From Nectonema munidae (Eukaryota > Nematomorpha > Nectonematoida > Nectonematidae), in assembly GCA_030549495.1 (NCBI GenBank), contig JAUIRK010000893.1:682001-746000 (forward strand): a stretch of 64,000 bases of DNA, read 5' to 3'. Shown here in pieces: positions 24,001-33,807 of the stretch (position 1 is the stretch's first letter; each line of letters starts with the position of its first letter). The position numbers and the translations under genes are program-made. The notes beneath the pieces were generated by a model. That model was not told the DNA's origin and did no database searches. It saw only the letters and a program-made list of their open reading frames with translations.

Positions 24001-27000
24001 CTAAAAAACTGGATTTGCAAGAATTCGGAGAATTTTTTTGAAACTTTTGGAAATTCTTTTCCATCAACATAATTTTTATAGAACTAAGCGATTTGCAAAA
24101 AATGAGGTTGCTTAGGAGTGATTCCTTGCAATTTGTAAATTTGAGTTTTTTATTTTTAAAAATTGCTATGTTCTTGATGGAAAATAAGGAAGCTCTTATG
24201 TTGAAAGAATTACAATTATTTAAGTTATTTCAAATTACATTCAACTTTCCAAATTTATCAGATTAATTTACTCTGAAATTTGGTTAAATCTGGTTCTATA
24301 CGAATCCCCTTTTTAAAAACAGCATGCTTTTGAAATTCTTGGGCGCTCTGTGAAAAGTTAGAGGTAACAGGTATCATGTATCAAATTCTTTTTTGTTTGA
24401 AGCAAAGAATTATTTTTGATAATTCATATTTTGCATAATAATTTTTCGATAAATAGCTAGGAAATTTCAATATCAAAAAAAGTTATTACCAATAAAAGTA
24501 ATTCTGAAGTGGCTAAGATACTTTTATTTTTTTCCTCAGGTTGTGTGGTAGTAGAGAATAGATTTAGTGCTGTAAATAAAAGTTTAAGTAATGAAAGAAA
24601 ATGTAAAGATATATGTTAGAGTGTTGATATCCCAATTCATTTCAGTAATATGCAGGGTTGAGAGCTGGCTTCAAATACGCTAGTCTCTGGCACCATCAAC
24701 CAAACTATAGTATATTCAAGCTGTGGCTGGCGCTCCTGATTTGGAGGCATTGTTTTGAAACTGGTGGCTTCCGATTGGGACCCATAGCTTATCGATTTAT
24801 TTGGCATGACCGCTATCATGAAACATGAACCCAAAAGCAATTTCGCAAAATGTTTACTTATATATTTTGTTCTGTTAATTGCTTATTAGTTTTATTGAGT
24901 ACAAATTAGTCTATCAGTTTGATTTTGCTAGTTGATTATTTTACCCGTATATGATATATTTAGTCTTAGGTATATTTGTTTCTTTATCAGTTAGAATTGA
25001 TTCATTAGTCGATCAAATAGATGATGAAGTAACTTTTCAAATTTTATGCTATTTTTGCTTGTTAGCTACCATTGCTGCTAAGTTTATGAGCGATTTGATG
25101 TTGAGAGATACAAAATATGAATTAGAATATGTATTGCTAGGAGTCGGAGCCATTAAAATTCCTAGTAGCTCCTGCTTCACTCAATATGATCAGTTTGGCT
25201 CCAGTTCCCCAACCTTGGTAACAGAAAACCAAACATTAAAAGTTAGAATATAAACACGAACTGGAGGATGAATGTTGGTTAAAAATACGGAATTTTGCAA
25301 TCATATTTTACACCTTTTGCTTTACTTTTTAAAGTTTTGTGTCCATTTTTCTTTTTTTTTTGTGTGTGTGAAAGAAATGATCTTTTATAAGAAGGCAGCG
25401 TTTCTCGGAAAAAAAAGTTGGAAGAGATAGGGATTGCGTAAATGTATCATGTGTTGATTTCATAGCGAGAAAGCAGAACCGTAGTATACGCACATTCCAT
25501 TCATCTTAAAAATTAACGACTCTACCACAGGTTTTGACGATTACAATTTTTTCCTCGATTTGTATAATAGTTAACACGTGCTCAGTGCTCAAGCAATTTC
25601 TAAATGAGCTTTAATGTGTAGAATTTTGCAAGGCTATTTTCAAGGCTAGAATTAATGTAGAATTAGTGTTAGCGTTAAGGTTAGGTTTTAGTAAAGAGGA
25701 CATGAAGGAAAGGAATCTCAAGATCGAAGATGCTAAGATGAGAGGAAGATGGAGAAGTGCTACAAGATCATGGTCGACCTTGGCTCGCCTGTATACTTGC
25801 TCCTTTTGAGAGCGAATGAATGATGATGATGGTGTTGAGGTTAGGTTTTGTGTTAGCGCAATCGTACATACATACACTTACAGCGTTAGAAACTTTTTGG
25901 CGTGGGCATTTTGTCACTGCTTCTTGGGCTGTATTTATTTTAGCCGAGAACGTTTAGGCGCTTAAACAAAAATAAATGGATAATCTTTTTCATCATCACA
26001 ATTTTTGATTATTCAAATTACACGCACCACCTTTTAATATCAAACGTCACAATATTAAAAAAACATCAATCAATCAATCCACTAAAATTACGATTTGAAA
26101 GTCATCGCTAACACGGACGCTAAACTTAACCCTATCAACATAAGCTGCTACATATGCCAATTCTTATAATTTGCAATGATGCATTCCGATTTCAAATTAA
26201 CGAGATTAATTTTGATTATATACATTATAAATCAAAAGCGCCATTAGTCTCAACTCACTAAAACGACATATTTAAATAGCACCATGGAGTATAAGCTTGA
26301 GCCTATGAAATCAATCAAGGAGAAGGAAATCGAAATTCATATAAATAAGAAAAAAATCAAAGTTATTCAAAAAATGTAAGTTAAAAATATTATGTTTTAA
26401 TTCCTTAAAATGTTTTAGGATTCTTCTTCCATCATTTCAAGACATCTTTTGGACAGTAATCTGTGTCACAACTTTCTTTGTCCTTATCCAAGCGTTTCTC
26501 TTTTCGCTTACGATGTAATTGTCTTATGTCAATTTCATTTAACAATCATTTCACCTTTGAATTGCCTTTAAATAGGCGCAAGACATAGGGGAACTTGACT
26601 TATCTCTTTTTGAGGTTGTTCAAGTTCTAGAAAAATTTGACAAGAGTTCTAAAAGTGATTGGCTCAAAGTTCGAAAATCTTCTGGAGTGTCTGGTCTCAT
26701 TCCTAAAAGTCTTGTGTTACCTCTAATGATTCAGAATGACGAAGAGAGTTGTGATGTTAACGATAAAGCGTGTAAGTGTCTAATGCTGCCTATTTTAACG
26801 CTTTCCTATCCAAATCACTGCCTATACTAGATATATAGTACATGCCCTCAAAAGAAGTGAATTTTTGAAGTGCTGAATACGCGAATTTATATTTTGAAAT
26901 AATTTGCATCAATATTCATACATTGCACAAAAACTTGCTTATAAACACTGTTATAAAGTTCTCACTCATATTCACTCTGACCAGGCTCTCCTTGTTTCAT

Positions 27001-30000
27001 TTGGAATAAGCCATGCATTTTAAATGGTTGCAAACGAAGGACTGAAGTATATAAACAAGCAACTTATTCAGATGAAAAATATTGAATGATATATTTTTGC
27101 ATAACGGAAACAGTCTCGCGTTTCACCACCCTAATGATAAAAATGAAGATATACTTTTTTCTAAAATGTTAATCTTAAATGGCTTAAAAGATTTCACTAT
27201 TATTAAAATATTGTAAGAAAAAAATTTATGAATTATTTTAGATTATTGATACATTTAAAAACTTTCTTGTGACACTTGAAATACATCGACACACTTTTTC
27301 GCCTATCTTATTTAACAGTGTCTTATGAACAGGGATTGGGAGTAAGAGTAGTATTGAAGAGTAAAGAAACATGTTTGTTACTCCATTACTCATATTGATT
27401 GATTGAATCTTTCTTATTTTTAAGAACTAACTTGATTTGATTTAATGCTGATATTTATGTTTTAGCTTTTTGTTTTAAGTAAAAACAATTTTTTTATTGT
27501 TCGGTAATTTGCCTAGTTTAATTTAATTGAAATTAGGAAACTGAACTTGAGCTCTTACTTAACGTAATTTTGCTTATGATTTCTTACTCTGGAATAAGAC
27601 TAAGAGTAAGATTGTAAAAGAAAATTTACGTTGGAATAGGAGTAGGAATAATTCTATAATTTCCAATGCCTCCAATCCGAGATAACTTAAACACGATAAT
27701 CACATTTGTATTTGCTATCAAACCCGCTTGTATATAAATATAAAATATATGAATCAGTGCTAAAGCTGTAAATAACGCATACTAGGTATATAATAAATTA
27801 CAATATTAAAAAACTGATTAAAACAATGTAATAATAATTTCTTTTGGTTATAGTCAACGACGTTGTTGTGTGTTCGAAAATGTGAGGGCGCCAAATTATT
27901 TTTGTGATTTTGCTAAAGACCGTTTATAGCTTATACTCAAAAATCATATTCTGTTCCAAAAAAGCTACATTAGTGTGAAATTTATGAATTTAACAAAAAT
28001 GTTTATTATATCTTAGAATATAAAATAGAAGTGAGTGGGATTTGCGAAGCAGAAACAATATTTTAGTGTCTGCCTTCGACTCGAGCTCCGTCTTTGACAA
28101 TTTTTTTTCCCACGGTTTGAAAAGGTTGTTGTAAAATAGCGCTCTCTACATAACCCATATTTATTTATAAAACTAGTATATAAGACTGATTTTTAAAGTG
28201 GCTTAGTGTATTCATCAAACAAATCTATTACTATTCTAAGCAATAAAAATGAAAAACAAGATATATCCTTATTTTTTTATCTAATCAAAATCTATATAGA
28301 AGTGAAATTCTTACTTCTCTTTTTAATTTTGACTCTACGGAAGTAAATTGGATTAGTGTGATCTACCGTTTTCAAATTTTAAACGTATATTTTGGATCAT
28401 ATTAACGCTTCAGAATTTCTTGGTAGTCAATAAACTTTGAGAGAAATCGTAATGGTCAACTTTATATTAAGCAATAAAACAGAATAAACTAATTGAGTGT
28501 AATTATCAAACTACTGCCCTGAGCCAGACATAGGAGTAACATTTATGGTATTACTTACTCCGGATTCATCCTTGAAAATTACTCCGGCTTCGAAACCATG
28601 AAATGATGTTTTTATTTTTTAAACTTTACATATAAATTGAAAAAATGTTTGAAAATTTTATTAGGGAAAAAGAAAACCCTAAAAAAGTAAGGGGAGAAAA
28701 TATTATAGGTCCCCTCTAACCAAAAAATTTAGGGGAAATTGTACCCTCCTCCTCCCCCTCTCTAAAACAAGGCCCATCATTATAGTGATCAACAATGATT
28801 ATTATTGATAACGTTATTTACTAATAAATACAATAAGGTAGACTAGAATTTATAAAAATTAATGTTTAACTCATCGTTTTAACTACCCCGAATTAATTTC
28901 TCCCCATTACCAAGAACAGAAATGTCCCTCCACTCGGGGCATCGTAGGGTCCTCTCCGAACTTTATGAATGCTTGTCCATCACATATCATTTTTACATAA
29001 AATGTTTGTATATATATTTTTTAATTTCATAGAATTTTTTTGTACACAACATCCCGTGGGTTAGGGGTCGATGTGAGACAGCCCTCCTAATAAATAATTT
29101 GCGCCTGTGTTCTAGCTCTTACTTCTTTATTTTCATTTTCTCTTCACTATCGTAGCATTGTCGCATTCATCATGCTAATAACTTCATTTTTAAGTGATTT
29201 TAAGAACTATTTTTTTCATTAAACTTAAAAATGCATACATTGCTCAAAAATTTTTGACAGTTTGAAATCATTGAAAAATTCTTCTCTCTTTAGTATCTGC
29301 TATATACGTTTCTCGTTTTGTCTGACATTTCATAAAGAATTTAACTGAGGTATTGGTCCATCAGTTTAAGTATATTGTGGGATTTTTATACAAGTTCCCT
29401 TATTTCAGCTCACAATGCTGCATCCTACTGCTTCGTTTGTAAAGCTCTAGCGACGTACATCGCGAATGATGTTGATGAAATTTCGTTTGAGGCGGGCGAA
29501 GTTTTTCTCGCTTACGACTTCCAACCATCTGAAGTTGATGACGGTTTTTGGAAAGGCATCACTTTCACAGGTCAACACGGCTTGTTTCCCTCCATGTTTG
29601 TGACTTTGTTGCCGCAAACTCATAACCCTTTTGACACGAGTGCAGAATGCACTTGCAATAGCGAAAAAGATAACAACAACAACAACTCAGAAATATCCAT
29701 TAGAACACACCTTGCTGTCAGATTCCCAGTCAACCATTTCATTAATAATGACGTAAGAACTTTATTTTAACATGTAGTGATATAAAACTAGCTTTGCATT
29801 GCTCGATAATAATATATATGGTGTTATTCTGTAAAAAATTTTTTTTATCATTCTTTATTAAAAAAATTGATTTTAAAAGCCTTTTGAACCTCGAGCTGTT
29901 TTTTTGCTCTCAAAAAGGACTAGCTTCAATTTAATCCGCCTTATCTCATAATTTTATTTAAGTGAGGTGAATTAAAGATGTTACTTATATATAGGTAAAA

Positions 30001-33000
30001 TACATTTAAACCTAAGATGTGTTTGATGTTCAAATTTTCTAGTTCACTAACACCAAAATATTGGTGTGTTGTGGAAAGGAGGATGCGAACGTAGAGATAT
30101 GTTGCTGGCTAAAAATTCATTGCATAAAAATTGTCTTGCACTTTCGCTACTTAACATAACAATACTTACATATTTAACTTCAAATATCATGCTAAGAAGT
30201 TTCAATGCTTTTTGCAATAGCTAAAAATGTGTACACTGTACATGTTTGCTAAAACTTTGAAATTTTTTGAGATTCACTCACTAGGTAAAGGTAAAGGTAC
30301 CGCGTGGTGTTTTCATCGAAAAGGCACAATTGCGTCGCTTGTATCGAACTATGAGGAAAGGAAACTTGATTCTGGATCGAAGCCAAGACCTTGAGTTATC
30401 GAATCTAGCATCTTAACCAACCCTACTCACCCCAAAATTTTAAGTGGGAAACTTATTCTTATCGTTTAGCTATATATTAGTATATAAGAAACAACCCTTG
30501 CTTCAAATCTATGTATTTCTGTTAAGTAAGACATTTTTCCGAACTTAATTTTCGATAACCTGTAGATATGATAAAGACTCGATATCAGGGGGCTCAGTCT
30601 TGAGTTCTTTGGTCCAGTTAATCATTGAATAATACTTTTGTGCATGTCATTTCAATTTGGGTATCATCTCTTTTCTTATTTTAAAGAATGCACATCATAA
30701 TTCAATTTTCTTTCTTACATTCATATCTTCATCTGCACACATACCAAGAAGAAGCTGATCTGTGTGCGCAAAAAAGCATTTCTCTGAACAGTTTGTTTTA
30801 TTAACATCTTTTCGTCATTATTCAGTTGCTTCATGTATAGCAAGGACTGGAAAACGTTCTTAGGGCCGTGTGCTACATAAGGGTGGAACTTTATGAAAAA
30901 CCACATTGGTGCACTAAACTTTATAATTACAATAACAATTCTTTTCAATTAATTGCTAGGTCTTGATGTAGCTACATACAGCCTTAGAATTCTACTCCAT
31001 AAAGTATTCCATTTTGACGCGCATAGAGGACCTGGCTCGATAGCGCCAAATCACTATCAACAACACCTGTAATAACTCCATTGCAAATTGTATACAAATA
31101 TTTTTGATCCCAAGACAAATCTTTCGCCAGTTCTTCATTTCGGATGGGAAAATCAGTAAGGTTGATTGCTTGGAATGCAATAACCGGCAGCTAAGATAAA
31201 GGCTTTTTTATCTGCTTTCCAATAGGAGCACACCAATGCTCATTTCCGTGAAGCTGACAGATGAAAAAATGAAGTGGACGGCCAATTAACACTTCAAGGT
31301 GATGAATAGCTCCATTTGTTGAGCCAACATTTGCATTGGTACCATCACTACCAACACATACAATTGGGTGCTGGATTAAATTCTTTTGCGCTGAAAATGC
31401 ATGAACAGTTTGGCAATTTCTTTTCCATGTCCAGACTCGGGTGTGACATGTGTTAGATACTTGTTATGGCGTAGGGAGTAGTGGAAATAGACTTTATTGA
31501 AAGAACAGTAACACGTTAAAAGGTAACAATTACGGTACAAAGATAACATATACAATGTGAACTATATATATATATACAAAAACATTTAGTGGTGCTTCAG
31601 GATGTATTTACAAAATATGTGAAAGCATGCTAAGCAGTCAGTGATACTCAAGGATAATTGTAACTTGTGAAAACACTTATTACAATACTCATTGCCAGAC
31701 TCAACCATGATGATATAATGACCTTTCACCATTATCTTTGAACTCCATTTATTGGTTTTTTCATTTCTTATCAATACTCGAATACTCTGAAGTTTTCTAA
31801 ACTTGCCTCTTCACTTTCTTGTCTTTTTAGACGGTATTTCTTTTTTCATATCGCACTTTAGGTGGCCCGATAATTTGACTTTTGTCATTCTTTGTGATAA
31901 TGCCATAGTCAATTAAGGTAGCAGTAGCTATGGCAGCTCCAGTATAATCACTAATCCAGTATCTGTCACAAGTAGCAGCCAGTGTGAGAAGATTTGTTGT
32001 GTTCTGTCAGAGCTTTTAGTTTGGGTATAAAATCTAAATCATAATCAGGGTTGTCAGGAGAAATATCACTTCCATCATCGAAATTATCTTCACAAAGAAC
32101 GTCACTGGTGATCATTTTTTTATTATTTTTCTGCTCAAGCTTCTTGCTTAATCTTTCTTCATAAAGTTTTTCTCTTGTAATCCTTTTTCCCACATTCTTG
32201 TTGCCCTAATGTCAACGCTTCCAATCTTCATTTTTCTTTCACTTCGCTGGTCAAGTAAGAGCTGTACTTTACGTTTGGGAACTTTTATATCACAATGATA
32301 GTTTAAGCGGTATCCGTCACATTTTTTAGTTTTGCACCTCACATCTTGACAGGAAGCAACAGGACAAAAACAAGTACATATGTCAAACAACTCTTTCATT
32401 TCCTTTTGAAATGCAGTTTTTTTGCTTACATTTTTGTATTTATTAACGTGAATTCCCCTATGGTACAATTTTTCCTCAATAACTTTTTAGCTAAGTAGTG
32501 GGACCATTTTTCTATCGCCAATTGCTTTTTTCCATATTCTGAACAATTTTGAGCAGCTATCTTTATAATCATTGAGACATCGGCAAATTTTCCATTTTCA
32601 CACTTTTTTTGCTAGCAGTTCTTTAGCATAGCCTTTGAAGGAAGCTTGTCAATTGGAAGAACACTTTGAGAACCAAAAAATGCATCCTGCATGGCAGCTC
32701 TTGACAATGCAGCAACTTGAGAATTCATTTCAAAAATTAGTTAAACTAAATATAAAAAAATTAAAAAGTTATGATAATGAATAAGAAATCATTGCTCTCA
32801 CCACAACTGTAACAAAAACATGAGAAAAATTAATTCTTTGATAACTATTTATATTTCATGTGAAAATGCTGAGGACTAAAAGTTTGCCAATCAGCATGAA
32901 ATTTAGCATAGATTTTTGAATCTGCATGAGGAACAATGCCTGAAAAGTGCAGCTTATAGCATAAATTTACTGCCCTCTAATCTAAACTTATCCTAACCGC

Positions 33001-33375
33001 CACAATACGATTTCAAAATTATACACATTAAGCCCCATTTAGAAATTGTTTGAGCACTTGTCGAACTAAGGAATAAATTTGAGTAATCAGAATCATTGGT
33101 GGAGTGTTGCGGATATCCGATGTATCCATGTTTTATGTTTTATAATCATACACCCTTCCCTCCTCCCCTCTCATTCATATCCTTTCGCAGAAGTAAAAAT
33201 GATATCTTTTTTTCGTTTTTTGCCTTAGAAGAATTGCCAAAATGTGTATGATTGCATCGAAGCTTTTCCATCCAACAACTCAATCAAGTTTTCCCGGGAT
33301 CTAATCAAGAGTAGCATTAAAGAAATGCTCGATAAAAAGGACACCAACTTTGCGTATACATCTAAAAATGTGTAG
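11968..33375 (+). CDS. FCHSD/Nervous wreck-like F-BAR and double SH3 protein (spliced gene)
   Basis: Joining exons at 11968-12080, 14236-14281, 16094-16182, (19023-19270), (21292-21414), 23474-23635, 23692-23812, 23880-23959, 26419-26514, 26576-26771, 29409-29752 and 33229-33375 gives an F-BAR start, coiled coil, SH3, SH3 and C-terminal tail. Reading phases agree at every junction except between 19270 and 21292, where an exon is probably missing. FCHSD/Nwk proteins bind membranes through F-BAR and partners such as WASP, dynamin and intersectin through SH3; they regulate clathrin endocytosis and, in flies, synaptic growth. Landmarks are LLDEIR/NFLRLKASLMQEYSMSLSKL at the N-terminus, DWLKVRK and GLIPKSLV in SH3-1, and ISFEAGEVF, DDGFWKG and GLFPSMFV in SH3-2. 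The F-BAR middle is very diverged and looks short. The family call rests mostly on SH3 arrangement and N-terminus. Confidence 0.8.
12203..12496. mobile_element. MITE with CAGTGGCGGATCCAG terminal repeats
   Basis: Perfect 15-bp inverted ends, CAGTGGCGGATCCAG and CTGGATCCGCCACTG, bound a 294-bp non-coding element. Long homopolymers sit inside each end: poly-G about 12231-12249 and poly-C about 12472-12482. Flanks cttccagg and cttcgagc agree at six of eight bases, consistent with a decayed 8-bp target duplication and a hAT-type origin. Confidence 0.8.
13048..13120 (+). repeat. SINE family 1, 3' part only
   Basis: 'ccacctgtccagctatgaaa...attcttctcttggatgcaataacgacaa' matches the 3' tail of the family 1 SINE. 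The tRNA-like head is missing or eroded. Confidence 0.6.
13277..13763. mobile_element. hAT-type MITE, diverged
   Basis: Ends 'CAGTGATTCCCAACTGATGG' and 'GGTTGGGAACCACG' are imperfect inverted repeats of the same class as 10111-10563 and 33816-34655. The interior is AT-rich and non-coding. No clear target duplication remains. Confidence 0.6.
14236..14281 (+). CDS. FCHSD-like exon 2 (F-BAR)
   Basis: 46-nt exon between ttttag and gtaact. It adds one base to complete AGA, then encodes NFLRLKASLMQEYSM, ending in phase 0. This matches the 'xFSQKKAAIEREYAQ' part of the FCHSD F-BAR. Confidence 0.7.
14282..16093. other. FCHSD-like intron 2, with a MITE-like patch
   Basis: A poly-C run at about 15625-15638 next to 'gggctgtagccaaggatagcc', with 'gcccctcctaaattttttcttgctacg' near 15828-15855, looks like the two ends of an eroded foldback MITE (about 15570-15860). 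Otherwise AT-rich; an (AAT)n run lies near 16037. Confidence 0.4.
16094..16182 (+). CDS. FCHSD-like exon 3 (F-BAR)
   Basis: Acceptor ttttttcag, donor gtagag. It encodes SLSKLINNFIKRSHYKFSKK then SKRNDTDDF, in phase with exon 2. 'EYSMSLSKLINNFIKR' across the junction aligns with 'EYAQGMQKLASQYLKR' of FCHSD2. It ends in phase 2. Confidence 0.7.
16183..17614. other. FCHSD-like intron 3, left part
   Basis: AT-rich. A patch at 16735-16805 ('agtgatgggacaatac', 'ggattccgatcac') resembles a MITE end. No exon is recognised. Confidence 0.4.
17615..18128 (-). pseudogene. Inverted partial copy of decarboxylase exons 4-5 and intron
   Basis: The reverse complement matches 49101-49650 of the decarboxylase gene: part of exon 4, the complete following intron and exon 5. 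It starts within exon 4 at the parent's 'gaggcaac'. About 36-38 bases of exon 4 are deleted. By eye, the rest of the exon 4 plus intron part (about 280 bases, to 17856) shows about seven substitutions. The remaining intron and exon 5 part (17615-17855) is far more diverged, with an internal deletion and a stop. The intron is retained, so this is a DNA-level duplication and not a retrocopy. It lies antisense inside an intron of the FCHSD-like gene. Confidence 0.92.
18129..19022. other. FCHSD-like intron 3, right part
   Basis: AT-rich with no recognised element. It does not continue the similarity to the decarboxylase locus. Confidence 0.5.
19023..19270 (+). CDS. FCHSD-like exon 4, tentative
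   Basis: A single open frame of 82 codons with more GC than its surroundings ends at a good donor (t|gtgagt, phase 1). Using the acceptor at 19021-19022 keeps phase with exon 3; another AG is two bases earlier. It reads ISLYTKISTGIFSSHDAPTK ... FEIAKKDDVFSYTFHEPQDR. Similarity to the F-BAR end of FCHSD proteins ('ENAVFHKPQPFQF') is weak. It could instead belong to an unrecognised gene. Confidence 0.45.
19271..21291. other. FCHSD-like intron(s); a missing exon is expected here
   Basis: Exon 4 ends in phase 1 and the next candidate exon starts in phase 0, so an additional exon of length 3n+2 should lie here. An open stretch after 'cttgtag' at about 20386-20490 (EITLIKRFADKSATNIN...) starts in phase 0 and has no good donor, so I do not call it. 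Confidence 0.35.
21292..21414 (+). CDS. FCHSD-like exon 5, tentative helical segment
   Basis: 123 nt between tttcttag and gtatat, phase 0 at both ends. It encodes NNEFYSELLNVLANLQSIFA then AFFTDLAKMSQQSKSLIEK, an amphipathic helix compatible with F-BAR or the following coiled coil. Its phase is consistent with the next exon. Homology is not obvious. Confidence 0.45.
21415..23473. other. FCHSD-like intron
   Basis: AT-rich. No bounded repeat is recognised. Short open frames are not convincing. Confidence 0.5.
23474..23635 (+). CDS. FCHSD-like exon 6 (coiled coil)
   Basis: After ttttaag, the frame TTT AGT TTG AAT... runs to donor gtaaaa. It encodes NEYEDNDKLNTKVMDALDTK ... YTFLLESVKDLQTDLE, a charged heptad-like helix placed where FCHSD proteins have the post-F-BAR coiled coil. 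A second AG at 23477-23478 is an alternative acceptor. Confidence 0.6.
23692..23812 (+). CDS. FCHSD-like exon 7 (coiled coil)
   Basis: Only a 56-nt intron separates it from exon 6. It encodes KNQDKQIARLEKDLEKFKYL and LIRSEITQFCLTKQIEYMKL, continuing the coiled coil, and ends in phase 1 at gtaagc. Confidence 0.65.
23880..23959 (+). CDS. FCHSD-like exon 8 (acidic linker)
   Basis: Bounded by tttgttag and gtaagc. It encodes QSKYSQPEDIYSLSSFSTYT then EEIEEC, an acidic Ser-rich linker like the one preceding SH3-1 in FCHSD2. It ends in phase 0. Confidence 0.65.
23960..26418. other. FCHSD-like intron 8 with dispersed repeat sequence
   Basis: About 24640-25250 is less AT-rich and has a 100-codon open frame (24951-25253) with no ATG-led homolog I know; words such as 'cggagtc' and 'gctccagttcc' suggest an old repeat. 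At 25660-25880 lies a 'gttgaggttaggttttg' repeat listed separately. Confidence 0.4.
25835..25880 (+). repeat. Dispersed repeat containing gttgaggttaggttttg
   Basis: 'gttgaggttaggttttgtg' followed by 'ttagcgcaatcgtacata' recurs almost unchanged at 63700-63745. A related 'ttagcgttaaggttagg' word occurs at 25670. Boundaries are unknown. Confidence 0.65.
26419..26514 (+). CDS. FCHSD-like exon 9 (start of SH3-1)
   Basis: Phase 0 from exon 8. It encodes DSSSIISRHLLDSNLCHNFL then CPYPSVSLFAYD; SLFAYD is the ALYDY-like first SH3 motif. Donor gtaatt at 26515. Another frame of the same exon is also open (see findings). Confidence 0.75.
26576..26771 (+). CDS. FCHSD-like exon 10 (SH3-1)
   Basis: Encodes AQDIGELDLSLFEVVQVLEK, then SDWLKVRK and GLIPKSLVLPL. 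The ELDL acidic RT-loop, the conserved Trp and the G-x-x-P 3-10 helix complete an SH3 fold. Its closest match is FCHSD SH3-1 ('DELTIEEHEVLEVIED...DWVKAR...GYVPEKYL'). It ends in phase 1 at gtaagt. Confidence 0.85.
26772..29408. other. FCHSD-like intron 10
   Basis: Patches at 27326-27390 and 27595-27665 ('gggattgggagtaagagtag', 'ggaataggagtaggaat') and at 28515-28600 ('cataggagtaac', 'ttactccgg') look like inverted ends of old MITEs. No exon is recognised. Confidence 0.4.
29409..29752 (+). CDS. FCHSD-like exon 11 (SH3-2)
   Basis: The largest exon of the gene, between tatttcag and gtaaga. It encodes 'AASYCFVCKALATYIANDVD', EISFEAGEVF, EVDDGFWKGI and GQHGLFPSMFV, then an Asn/Ser-rich linker. 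'CFVKALYDY...DELSF...DDDGFWEGE...GVFPS' of FCHSD2 SH3-2 fits closely. ALATY replaces ALYDY, losing the usual Tyr-Asp pair. Phase 1 to 0. Confidence 0.9.
30293..30431 (-). repeat. tRNA-derived SINE, family 2
   Basis: On minus it has a head 'gtagggttggttaagatgct' and B-box region around 'ggcttcgatcc', then 'cataccaagcgacgcaattg'-like tail ending in 'cctttacct'. It matches copies at 51809-51957 and 60610-60734. Confidence 0.75.
30680..32735 (-). mobile_element. Unclassified DNA transposon-like ORF, broken into several pieces
   Basis: On minus, from an ATG near 32730 (NSQVAALSRAAMQDAFFGSQ), the order is: a Cys-rich module 'ICTCFCPVASCQDVRCKTKKC' with 'LLLDQRSERKMKIGSVDIRA' (32150-32450), an acidic 'DDGSDISPDNPDYDLDF' stretch, 'CVGSDGTNANVGSTNGAIHH' plus 'LIGRPLHFFICQLHGNEHW' (about 31220-31370), 'AGVVDSDLAL' (about 31040), and 'GPKNVFQSLLYMKQ...QRNAFFAH' (30720-30870). 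I recall this layout from repeated, uncharacterised arthropod and cnidarian proteins, without a superfamily name. The D in GSDGTN could be catalytic. Frames break at several points, so it is not functional. Terminal repeats were not found. Confidence 0.6.
33229..33375 (+). CDS. FCHSD-like terminal exon 12
   Basis: After tgccttag, in phase 0 with exon 11, it encodes KNCQNVYDCIEAFPSNNSIK and then FSRDLIKSSIKEMLDKK, ending at TAG 33373-33375. The tail is much shorter than the Pro-rich C-terminus of vertebrate FCHSD2. The last 10 residues are Lys/Thr/Asn-rich. Confidence 0.75.
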   Translation, partial: KNCQNVYDCIEAFPSNNSIKFSRDLIKSSIKEMLDKKDTNFAYTSKNV

Positions 33376-33467
33376 AATGTGTTATTCAATGTAGGATGTC
33401 AATTCATTCAAATGATGGCCTCCTCAAATGTATTTATTTACAGAATTGTTGCTTTAGCGTATACTTC

Positions 33468-33473
33468 AATAAA
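33468..33473 (+). promoter_or_regulatory. Candidate polyA signal of the FCHSD-like gene
   Basis: AATAAA about 93 nt after the stop. AT-rich DNA yields many such hexamers, so this is tentative. Confidence 0.4.
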
Positions 33474-33807
33474 TTTAAATTATTTTTTTTATTTTCATCC
33501 ACTATAATAATGACCATTGTGCACTGGGATTTTGTCATTTTATCTTATCTATCACTGCTCACGAATATAAGATTGGTATCTATAGTTTTCTCCAAAAATT
33601 ATGAATATCGGTGTGAACAGGTTTGGGTGCATTTGAAAATATATTTCGTTAAAGCGTAAGTTCAATAATAAATTCTCGTCTAACATTATTTTAGATTTAT
33701 ACTAGTATATGCAGTTAATATTCGGGTTTTTTTGTAACACATGTATTCCATATGTCATTATTTTGAAATTTCTCGTTTTTTTCAAAGCGCAACCTTCAGC
33801 TATGTAA

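Larger units (their letters stand above)
29753..33228. other. FCHSD-like intron 11 with SINE and DNA transposon
   Basis: Contains the family 2 SINE at 30293-30431 and a minus-strand transposon at 30680-32735. A (TA)n tract lies at about 31566-31576. No host exon is recognised. Confidence 0.55.

Noticed and set aside
24951-25253. 100-codon open frame with hydrophobic stretches
   Set aside because: It has no ATG-led homolog that I recognise, no splice context in phase with the FCHSD-like exons, and sits in repeat-like sequence.
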